Positions 1-9,900 of a DNA stretch of 64,000 nucleotides are shown here, in pieces. The DNA comes from Phoronis australis (lineage: Eukaryota > Phoronida > Phoronidae). The position numbers and the translations under genes are program-made. Location: NCBI GenBank assembly GCA_002633005.1, contig NMRA01000041.1:1-64000 (forward strand), in the 5' to 3' direction. Position 1 is the first letter of the stretch. Every line of letters begins with the position of its first letter. The notes under the pieces were generated by a model. The model ran no database searches, was not told where the DNA came from, and saw nothing but the letters and a program-made list of their open reading frames with translations.

Positions 1-1629
1 ATCCTCTCTTTGGAATACGGCCCTCAGTGCCCTTCGCACCAGCCCCTCCTACAATCCAGTACTGATCTGACAACAAATCTCGAAGTCGAGAAAGCCGCAG
101 AACATGTTCATGTGAAACACAACACCATCAAGGGGTGTAGCACAACCAAGAATATGGCATTGTAAAAATGGCCGTCAGCAGAAGTTAGAACAACTTTGAG
201 ACGGCATTTTATGAATTAGAGAAAGACAACATTAAGGTAATTCCAGTGCAAGGTTCCTTCTGTCTCAATGTTCATGTATCGACTGACTCAGTGGAGATTT
301 TTCGACAATCACAAGCTAATGTAAAATGCTTCGATGAACGTGGGTGCAGGCTGAAATTTGGGAAAACCTTTTTCACCCACGACTCCCACTTGGTATGATT
401 TTTGGCAATCTTAACACACTTCTAGGAAATCTGCGTTTCGGTGAATTTTGTCGCAGGTTGGTGGAATTCAATCAACTCAATGTCATTTAACCGGCGGGGG
501 CAACTATCAGAAATTCGTTTTTCAACAAGGGATTTTAAAACATCTCATAAGGCAGTGTACCAGGAACCCCGGAACCGCACCCTCTGAAACTGTGCATTCA
601 AAGCACGACCCTAATTACGTGAACCTTCCCTAAAATTGAAACCTAATTTTCACTTTGTCATACGCTGGCATAGGCAAAAGTATTCAACAGGTAATATGGC
701 AAACTGTGATGTTACTTCCCAAAGAACGGGGCGGCGGGCAAACGTTGACAAATGAAAGGAGTTTCAACCTGGAGTGGGCCGTTTTTTGCAATGAACAGGA
801 AGTGCCGAAATAGACGAATCCGTTACCTAAGTTTCCGTGACGATGTTCCACGGTGATGCTATAGTACCCGTATTTATCCGGATTTCGTAGCCGCAGTAAG
901 AGTTTCTTCGGTTACTTTTATAAAAATGTGCTTTTGCCATTACATTCTGTTTGGTATCTTGATACATCGAATTTCATAAAAATATCCCCCTAGTGGTCAA
1001 AGTCATGAAATAAGCGTGTAACGCGCGTAACGTGTTCAAGTAGGCCTATAAGCTTGAAACGTGGTACCCAACTTTCTGGAGATTGCCTCCGAACAGAAAA
1101 ATCCGCGTGCCTACGGCATGGGGGCGATGAGAAATTGGCGATGGCTGATCAATAGGGAAAGGTTGGGGGGGGGGGGGGGGGNAAATATGGAACCAGGGTA
1201 TTGCAAAAGATTTGCGAATTCGAATTAGTTTGTGCACACCCATCTGTTTACCTTTAGTTACGTGCATGTGTTGAGCCAGAGAATAATAAAAAGGGCTTTT
1301 AGTTATTATCTCTTAAATTTGAAAGTAAATACCAAAAAGAACAGGGTCAGTTAACTCAGAAAGTCTCCAAATAATTAGAAAGTCAACTGTCAGTAAACGG
1401 GCAGTTTCAGCTAACACGAGACAGTGCCGTGCATAGCGGCCGGAACTAGGCTAACGTATGGACTGCCGCGTTGCATACTAGGCGGACATTCGGGAAAAAA
1501 ATCTCCCAAGCCTTCGGGAGACATCGTCAGGCAGTACAAGCGAAGCACGTGATCACACCAGTGTTACTCTGAGAGCGTGTCTTGCTTTCACGGAACTCGA
1601 TGTCACTAATCTTGCTTAAAAATTAAGGA
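1..1629. other. No gene seen; poly-G run with gap base
   Basis: I find no open frame resembling a known protein and no clear exon in this stretch. A run of about 16 G ending in an 'n' near 1164-1182 marks a sequencing or assembly weak point. The short open frames here are not supported by any motif. Confidence 0.5.
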
Positions 1630-1941
1630 AACAGCCTCCCGTTCAGTAACGCTAGTACCTCGCTAAAAAGCAAGACTTCGCGAGATTACGTGAGATATTG
1701 CTGAGTATTTTAAATTAGAACACATGACTTTGGCTTGATTTTAGCTAGGTCCTAGCGTAGGTCCTAGAGTTACTGAACGCACACCTGGCGTGCGTTCAGT
1801 AGACGCTAGGACCTACGCTGGGACCTAGCTAATCTAGTCAAAGTCACGTGTTCTAATTTAAAATACACAGCAATATCTCACGTAATCTCGTGAACTCTTG
1901 CTTTTTAGCGAGGCCCTAGCGTTACTGAACGGGAGGCTGTA
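1630..1941. mobile_element. Fold-back (hairpin) MITE-like element
   Basis: Two arms of about 150 bp are near-perfect reverse complements around a very short centre near 1783: ACAGCCTCCC at 1631-1640 pairs with GGGAGGCTGT at 1931-1940, and the similarity runs inwards through the blocks ending AAATTAGAACAC and GTGTTCTAATTT. Each arm also carries a smaller inverted motif at its two ends (GTTCAGTAACGCTAG / GAGTTACTGAAC), so the same motif occurs four times. No coding capacity is present. The size, near-total palindromy and lack of ORF fit a non-autonomous fold-back or MITE element. I could not identify a target-site duplication with certainty. Confidence 0.75.
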
Positions 1942-2013
1942 CTGCTGGTTCCTGGCTTAGGGAATACAGGTACTGATAAACGTCTTCAGGAGCCGAACCT
2001 CCCTTACAAAAAT

Positions 2014-2069
2014 GAACTTAAGTTTTTCGCTGAAAACTTAAGTTTTTGGCGAAAAAACTTAAGTTTTTN
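2014..2069. repeat. Short tandem repeat AACTTAAGTTTTT
   Basis: Three copies of AACTTAAGTTTTT at about 20-bp spacing, separated by CGCTGAA-like spacers and ending in an 'n'. The core AACTTAAGTT is itself palindromic. No function is evident. Confidence 0.6.
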
Positions 2070-2860
2070 GGACAGAGGGTGGGGACAGGGGGATGGGACA
2101 CGGGGAGATGCACCTGAATACGTCGAGCATGCAGATACGCTGCTCAAATGGATTTTCCATGCCAACATTTCACTTTTAAAAGGATACCAAACCCAGTTTT
2201 AGCCTATAAACAGATACTAAAAACAATGTGCTCATTCAATTTTCTAAAACAAAGTAATGCTCGACGACCCTTTAAAGGTTTGGAGGAAAATTTGAAAACT
2301 CCTTTTAAGTCTGCTAAACAGACCTATGCTTTTATCGAATGGTCAAGTGTGGGGAAACAACACCCACTAAGAACCATAACATCCAATCTGTGACAAAAGA
2401 CTCTTTAAATACTAACGTCAATGTTTTTGGGGAGTTGCGATCAGTATGAACGGTTTACCAAAGTCCTGAATCGAAGTTAACAGTGCCAGTCAGTTAACTT
2501 CGCAGTAAACAGGTGGATAGTGTCGACGCTGCGATGCAGTATGAACGGTAAACTTTGGTCCCATCAAAATTATCAACAGGGTCTATTGTTATCATCAACA
2601 ATTAAAGGGCAGTGTTGTTACTAATAGTTGCTTATACTTTGCTAAGGAATAATCGTCAATCAAATTTGAAATAAGTTTTATAGATCAATTAGCAAAGTCA
2701 CATAAATATTTCGAAATTGTCATGTTAAAAAATATCCTATTTTGCATGTGATACATCAGTGCTACCTTAATTGTGATTACTTCGATGACAACAACGCCAC
2801 ATGCCGTTTAATTCGATGTTGTTAACTACGGAATCCGGTATGAACAGTTCAGTTAACTTT

Positions 2861-3565
2861 GCCATGTGAGCTCATTCTAATTTAGTGTTTGCTGGCAGAA
2901 AATGTTGTGAAACAACTCGATTTCCATCCCACGGCCAGGTGTTAGGGGAATATTTATTTACATTTACATTACTCAAATTATGATTGTCATTGTACAACTT
3001 CTGGCCTGACGGTGCTGTGGCCAAAGTGGAACCCGACATCGCGGCCGCAGACGAGTACGCAGATTTGCAGTTTCGTGGCTAATTCACCTACATAATCATG
3101 TGCACATTATTTTGGCTCACTAGTATAGTATTTTGTTGACTGAAAGTTTAGTTTTGAACTTTGGGTAGTTTATGTTCGTGATGTCTGATCAGTTTCCAAG
3201 CCACTGGCCAGGATAACGAGTCAATCCGGCCGGTCGCAACGGGCCTGATCGGGCTCCGAGCCTACTGGCCAGGATAACAAGCATTTTGTGTTTAGAACTA
3301 AAAAATCACAAGTCTAAACAACACAGATCTAGGTTCTCCTGTCTTTATCTCACGGAAAATACTTCGAAATTATCTCCGAACAGACCCCGGAAACTCCTGA
3401 GCACTACGGACCTTATTGGCCTGCCGAACTTCAAATTTGTAGGCTACGGTGTGTCCAAATACCAATAAATCCATAAGAGCGAAATAAAACAACACGTTTT
3501 TATAAGAACTCTGTATTTTTAAGGGTTTTACATCGAAGTTTGATGATTTTTTGGTGTTAAATTAG
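2861..3565 (+). repeat. Dispersed repeat family X, copy 1
   Basis: This ~700-bp stretch matches 32965-33645 in the same orientation with many substitutions. Shared blocks include GTGTTTGCTGGCAGAAA, GTTAGGGGAAT, AGTTTCGTGGCTAATTCAC, TTTGTAGGCTACGGTGTGT and TGGTGTTAAA near the end. Neither copy has a conserved open frame, so it is probably a non-coding mobile or degraded element. The 5' edge is soft; the 3' edge is sharp just after TGATTTNTTGGTGTTAAA. Confidence 0.65.
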
Positions 3566-3969
3566 GGATGAGACAAAAAAATTCAAATTCTTATTTAATA
3601 TTTAAAAATGCATTGATTTAAAAAAATATCAAAAACAGATTCAAACAAAAAAAAAATTAACAAAATCCGTTGATGAGCCGTTGACTTTTTAAGAACGTTT
3701 GAAGAGCGATAATTAGCTCTTTATTTTAGTCCACTGAATACATGGGAATGAAGGTGTATTTATGTGACCCAAAATTAGTTTTTTCACTATAACTTCCTCA
3801 ATACTTTTAATAACAATGTGAAAATTTCAGGATATGACATTTACTTAGTGAAAGATATTTTTAAGACAACAAAAAATTCCAAATTCCAAAATGGCGGACA
3901 ATATGGCCACCATTACGACTGCAAAAACGTCTTATTTTACGTTAACGAACTACAGCACACATCACGAAT

Positions 3970-4082
3970 TTTTGGCCGCCCGGTCGGAAATTGGTCGACG
4001 ACTAGCCGTCGACCGGTCGGCTAATTTGCCGACCGGTCTGCTAAAAATTAGCCGACCGGCAGCCGCCCGCAGTGCCGACTCC
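3970..4082. repeat. Cluster of CCGACCGG palindromes
   Basis: Within about 110 bp the motif CCGACCGG or its complement CCGGTCGG recurs many times, with internal dyads such as TAGCCGTCGACCGGTCGGCTA-like segments. The region is GC-rich against AT-rich flanks. The open frames through it are artefacts of the repeat. Confidence 0.5.
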
Positions 4083-4626
4083 TAAGGCGANTTTACGTTA
4101 ACGAACTATATGGTGTGACATACCATTAACGAACTATATGGTGTAATATATCAAATGATAGGTCTTTCCATTGCTTTTTTGAAGAGAATGATGAAAAACA
4201 TGTTTAGGCAATATTTACAACATTTCTGCAATAGCTGCCAAAATGGCTGCCAACATTACTGCATTAACGACCACCAGAAGAATGATTCAGCAACCATGAT
4301 GTACACGTCAATAATAAAGGTGTTTTTATGAACTGCAAGGATATCAGACAATTGTGTTATGCATACATGTTTATTTTGTATAAAATGGCTGCCAAGATGG
4401 CTGCCACCCATAACCGAAAAGTAGTTGTAGTAATACAATTTTACAAGACAAATGGAACCAAAACGAGATTCGTTCAACTTTAAGTAAGAACAAATTTTTG
4501 CTTGACCAGCAACAAGACTTTCCAGAGGTTCAAAAGTCCATCTGTAACAAATACAAGGGCACACTAAGTGCATCGCACAGATACAAAAGATCGTCATNAC
4601 ATCTGACAAAAGTAAGACAAGCTTAG

Positions 4627-5880
4627 TTATGGGTCTAATGAGAGACGTAAACTGAGTTCTAACTTTAACAACTCATCACTGCCAGGAAACAGCTCCACAA
4701 CACGTGCCATCTTCCAAGAATTCCGGGTAACGTTATCGTCAACAATTAGCACAACGTCGTTGACCGATAAATTTCTTTGAGCACCTTTCCACTTTGAGCG
4801 TTCTTGTAGAGTGACTAAATATTCCTTTCGCCATCGATCCCAAAAGCAGTTGGCCAGATACTGCACACGCTTCCACATTTTGCGACAGGTAAGATCACTT
4901 TCCTCGAATTTTCCTGGCGGCACCATCCACTGCGAGCGTAGTGTAAGAATGTGGTTCGGTGTCAACGCGCTGACGTCATTTGGATCGTCGGTAACAGTCG
5001 TCAGCGGTCGGCTGTTGATGATGGATTCGACCTCACAAATGAAAGTGTGGAAAGCATCATCGTTGAGATTTCTCCCATGTGACCTTAAAAGACCATTGAG
5101 TATCTTCCTGATACTGCGAAATTTACGTTCCCACACGCCTCCATGGTGGCTTCCAGTCGGTGGATTAAATTTCCATTTCACCTCACGGCTCAACAACTCA
5201 TCATTGATATGTTGCTGGTTCCATCTTGAAATCACCAACCTCAATTCACGGTCAGCTCCGCGAAAATTCGTTGCATTATCGCTGCGGATTTCTTTCACTT
5301 CACCTCTCCGAGCCATAAACCGACGGAGAGAATTTATAAAGGAGCTCACATCGAGGTTTCTTGAAATTTCTACGTGAACAGCTCGCATACTAAGACAAGT
5401 GAAGACAACTGCATACCGCTTGCATTCTCGCCGTCCTTCTCTCACCACAAACGGTCCCAAATAATCAACGCCCGACCGAGCAAAGGGGACGTCGTAAGAG
5501 ACTCTATCTGCAGGCAAGTCGGACATTTTCTGGCACGACGCTGGAGCCTGTAGGCGTTTGCATGTAACACACTGTCGCAAAATTCGTCGCACATTTGAGT
5601 TGGCGTGGATAACCCAGTAAGTTTCGCGTATTTTCGCTAAGGTATGGTTTCTTCCTGCATGTCCCAACTTCTCGTGTGCATCGCGTATAATCAAGTCACT
5701 TAGGTGACTATTCTTAGGGATAATTATTGGGTGACGTTCCGTAAATGGTATCTCAGCACACTTCAACCTCCCTCCAACAACCAGAACGCCGTTAACATCA
5801 AGCACAGGATTGAGGGATACGATAGGGCTTGCTCTTGAAAGTTTCCCGCCGTTCTTTAGTGCTGAAATATCTGATGAAAA
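4627..5880 (-). pseudogene. BEL/Pao integrase region
   Basis: Joins element cDNA to host DNA in an active element. Numbering codons from 5805 as 1, an HHCC zinc-binding module is visible (H44, H49, C79, C82), then an integrase core with all three DDE acids: D114 in GVDYLGPF, D176 in EIRSDNATNF and E226 in HHGGVWER. A C-terminal segment with FWDRWRKEYL and NDVVLIVDDN follows, as is usual for BEL/Pao (DUF5641-like). The last residues after GSDELLK lack the usual VRP..KL ending, so the C-terminus looks shortened. The frame extends upstream of 5805 through LKNGGKLSRASPIVSLNP to about 5870, where a one-base frameshift separates it from the RNase H part. Within these ~415 codons there is no stop, so decay is light. 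Confidence 0.9.
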
Positions 5881-6579
5881 TTCTTGTCGCTGAAACTTTT
5901 GATGATCACGATTTTTGCAACGTTAAGATGTTCAACAGTCAGTTGAGCGTTCTGGCAATCAAACTTCTTCTTGCGAGCCATTCGGCTGTCAACAAAACGT
6001 GCAATCTTTGGGTGATCATGTACATTCGTGGTAATTTCGGCCTCGACAACCTTTCTATCTGCAGCCCACCTACGCAATAAATCCTTGAAGTGCAATAACC
6101 ACGCACATCCGAGTGTCAGCTTATACCAGCTTGAGTAATGTTGGATTAAAACAGTTAGCGGATCTCCAGGGGAGTCAGTGCACATACCGTATGAGTCGAC
6201 TTTGACTTCAGGGTCAGTATCGGGGAAATTTGTGACGATGGCCTGCGTTGGCCAGTCGGCTTCCGTCTTCCACAAGAATTCGGGTCCGTTGAACCAGCAC
6301 GTGTTCATCAGCAGGTTCTCAGCACTTGTACCCCATGATGCTACGTCTGCTGGGTTTTCGGTTGTTTTCACGTATCGCCAGTGACTGGGGAGCGACTTGT
6401 CACGAATCTGGCTGATTCTGTTGGCTACGAACACTTTGAATTGTCTGGCATCGTTGTTAATGTAGCGCAATACTGTCATGCTGTCGGTCCAAAATATTAC
6501 ATCGTCAACAGGAAACTCTAACTCATTTTCCATCATTCTGCCAATACGTGCGGCAACTGTTGCAGCGGTAAGCTCAGCT
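5856..6579 (-). pseudogene. BEL/Pao RNase H and linker region
   Basis: In BEL/Pao polyproteins this domain degrades the RNA of the RNA/DNA hybrid. Visible here are VIFWTDSMTVLRYI (the catalytic Asp of the DS motif) and HWRYVKTTENPADVASWG, the family's NPAD..SRG signature with Arg replaced by Trp. It is followed by the usual linker with LLHFKDLLRRW. The 5' boundary is a TAA just before AELTAATVAARIG, so reverse transcriptase is missing. The 3' end runs into a stop at 5856-5858 because of a one-base shift relative to the integrase frame. Confidence 0.85.
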
Positions 6580-6894
6580 TACATGTACAATACATATATC
6601 TTCCTGGGGTCCAAGTCCAGTCGTAGCAATGACATTCGCAGGTACGTTTTTGAGAAAAATGACGTGCAAACGGCTATTGAGTCGTCTGCGTCCCTGTATC
6701 GGTCGATAAGGGCTTCGGTAGATTTCAAGGCAGGTGCATCTACATGTATTTGCGAGTCGTTACTATATCTGATAGAATATAGACTGAAGTTCGATTCGGT
6801 ATTTTGTTTGCGAGTTTCTCGTTTTTATCATTGTTGAGGCACCAATTTCCCAATTTCAATTACGTAGCAACGCAATGTCTATGGTATACATTAC

Positions 6895-6987
6895 CTGCAG
6901 TACTTGGTCTCCTGGTAGATAGCATATCTGTCTGTGAGGCGCTGGGAAATGTAGCTCCCGGCAAAGCTCTGGTTGTGACGAGCTTTT
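6895..6987 (-). CDS. Thr/Ser-rich linker exon L1
   Basis: A 93-nt exon between CTGCAG acceptor and G|GTAATG donor, phase 1 on both sides. It reads EKLVTTRALPG...TRRPSTAG. It is clearly paralogous to the linker exon at 39432-39536, sharing E(D)KL.TT at the start, ASQT/AQT in the middle and STRRP near the end, and similar DNA on both sides (CATTCATG.AGTGGCTG before the acceptor). Such Thr/Pro segments are probably O-glycosylated spacers between globular domains. Confidence 0.65.
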
Positions 6988-9900
6988 CTGCAGCCACTTC
7001 ATGAATGGAACACATCGCTGATCAATTTATTACTATTACATGCCTTGCATGACAGCTGATACCAATTTCAATAAACATTTGGTCGAAAAGAGATTCACTA
7101 CAGGGTACACTGTGTGTGTTAGTCCACATGCATACACTGTACACGACGACATGATGAGTGAGTCTGTCGTAATCGAGTAAATGGTAAAATGAAAGACTAA
7201 CTGTATTAATTGAGTTACTGTGTCAAGGTTTCTGGTACGACTGAAATACAAGTCTCTTTGGATCAATCGAACCCAGTGATATTGGCAAATCTTTTTAACT
7301 TGATGACAAAGCCTTTGTGCCGAAAATGATAGGCGTAAATCATTCAACCGTGTCCAGTAAGTATCGTGACGTGGTGTTGGGAAATAACACTGCATGATGC
7401 GGGCTATATGAGCCCCCGAAAGTGCGCAAATATTGCAAAAGATAGTTGCAGTTGGAGTTATCGCTGTAGGGAATACATGAACTGACAACAGTGCAGTATA
7501 AGCTGTAAGTTTCCTCACATGTATGATGTATAGGAAGTATACGTGGAAAGTGAAATTAAAAAGGAATTGCCGATCATCTAGCGGACATCTATGAAAAATT
7601 GAAAGCAAATGACAATTATTGTAAAGAAGGAATTAACCTGTGCCCAGTGGGAGGGCAAGTCTTCGTTCCTAAAGTTCGTCAAGTCTGCGCTAGGATCTAG
7701 TCTGTGTGATGCGGTCCCCATTTTAGTACTGGAAAACTGGGCAAAGCTGAGACGTCACGGAAATCAAAGAAACCGACGCAGTTACATGTACGTGCATCGG
7801 GTTTGCTTTCTAATTGACATATCGCAAGCTTCGCCCCTTCGCGAAAAGTCACGTGTCACCCAACAAATAAACAAAATGTTGGAGGCAAATACGTTGCCGC
7901 TAAACGACGTTCCTAGTGGAATCGATGAGTGTTTTTTAGCACAAACCGAAAACGCTTCGACAAAGACAACAGCCGATGCTTTTCAGCAGAGGATCGTACG
8001 TTCATGATTTGTGAATTTGAAAAGGTGACGATAAAAGATAAGTGTTCGATGAAAAGTGTTTCGGAGCCAGCGAAAATCCGAAGAACACCACACGGGGCTC
8101 ACCTTCACTTGACAAATGACAAGGCCACTGATCCGATATGGTCATGTAAAGTCGAGTTATCTGTATGCTGCCATAGATTTCAGGATCTTTCGAACAAAAT
8201 CAGTGAAGACTCGCCGATATTTTTATTCTGCCGTCTGCTAAATTCCGCCAAATGAGAAGTAGTTCACAACTGGTGGAACTTACCAAATAAAGTAGGTCGA
8301 TTCGATAGCAGTTTTTAGGCTTTTCTAATCTTCAAACGAAATATTATGATTAAAAAACTCAGGTTCATACTTCAAGTACAAACCGCTCGTGTGCTAGGCA
8401 AGCAGTTAGATGCGGTAGTCTAGGGCTGTGTCCAAACCAAGTTAATGCATGAAATTGGCCTTAATTGCGTAATGAAAACATTTAACATAGACCTATCTTT
8501 TGAAGAACTTTGCAGTTTCGTGGCATAAAGGTAACTTTGAGTTAATTTTAAACGTAGCATGATAACTAAGCTGTGGTATGCTTAGAAAAGATGGCAAATC
8601 TGTTGTAGTGGCAAAAAACAGCTATATAAAAATAACTCAAATTCTTGTTAAAGCTTCATACATCTAAATATCATGTTTGAACTTCTTCAAAATGAGCTCT
8701 CTCTAACTCTACAAGCGAATTGTATACTAGAGGTTTGCATCAAAAAGTAAATCAACTGTTTATTTTTTGGTGACAACAGCTCGAACAAGGCTTTGAGTTC
8801 ACTAGTAATCCAGTGCGGATCAAATCTCTCAATTTTTGAGAGACTAAGTTCAGTTGAACACAATTCTACGACCATATGAATAACAAAAAATACCTCTGCT
8901 ACGAAACAAAACGATATCCATTCAGTCGAAATAAGTGAAAAATGTCCCTTAAAACAGCATTTCCAGGGACAATCACTAGACGAGTGCTGAGGTCCAGCAC
9001 ATGCCGGCCGCCACACGAGTGTAACTCCGAAGAAAAAATCAGATAGGCCTACACTATAGCCACCAAACTGAAAAGTGCGTATCTTGGAACAAAAATACAT
9101 ATCTGTGCCTAGCCTTCGAGTAATCAAGCAACATTGCTAAGTTCAACTGCTCGTGTGGCCGTTCAAACAGCTTGATCCATAGTTTATACCTTTCTACATG
9201 TACATCACTTTTCGGCTTAGGAGAAGCCCAAAAATGACGGGATATTCTTGTCGAGCTGCATAACGGCTGTCAGAATTACGCAAGCCATATCAACACCGTT
9301 TCACTGTTCTTATCGCACAATTTCTTGAAGTATTGACCAAAATACGTTTTACACGACAACGTGTTGTTTGTCGGGTAAACTGGCGGCTTAGAAACGCAGA
9401 CGAAGGTGTGTCAAGAATGCCGCGTTCTTATAAGTCAATTGACCTATCGCCAGGATTTTGAGTGACGGCTTTATTGACCATTTAGAACTCATCATTCTTG
9501 ACACACCTTCGTTTCCAAGTAGCCATTTTACCCGATAAGGAACACGTTGCCAGGTAAAACGTATTGTTTGTTAGTCGACATTAGGCAGGGGGCGGAGCTT
9601 GCGATAGGTTTAGCATCTGTACGCTCTGGACCAATTGTGGGCGTTGAATGTGTTTCGCTAAATGTTAATTTAAGCACATACTTCTGCAAATTCCGGTTAC
9701 TAGTTGGTTTCTTATTCGAATTAGCGATTCAAAATCCTTTGGCTTGAAGATTCTTTCATTTGCAGGATGTCCAACAATATTCAGCATTTCTTCCTGCGGG
9801 ACTGACTGACCTATGCCAACTGCAAATATATCTGGAACGACGCTTTCACGGATCAATTTCGCTTCTTGTTTTGTACAGTTCTTACAAGTCGACCTGCCAT

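Larger units (their letters stand above)
4600..6590 (-). mobile_element. BEL/Pao LTR retrotransposon, 5'-truncated fragment
   Basis: The minus strand carries the 3' half of a BEL/Pao polyprotein: an RNase H part followed by a zinc-binding and DDE integrase with its C-terminal extension. Gag, protease and reverse transcriptase are absent. The recognisable frame begins at about 6579, directly after a stop codon, with a typical ELTAATVAARIGRM segment. No LTR is recognisable on either side, so the ends are approximate. It lies beyond the last visible exon (6895-6987) of the left vWA gene, possibly in an intron. Odd direct repeats of a TTAACGAACTATATGGTGT-like unit occur just beyond its 3' side at 4095-4143. 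Confidence 0.85.

Noticed and set aside
4811-5377. 188-codon plus-strand open frame
   Set aside because: It is antisense to the BEL/Pao integrase, whose motifs on the minus strand are unambiguous.
7036-7608. 190-codon minus-strand open frame
   Set aside because: Low-complexity hydrophobic composition without motif; lies in an intron with repeat remnants.
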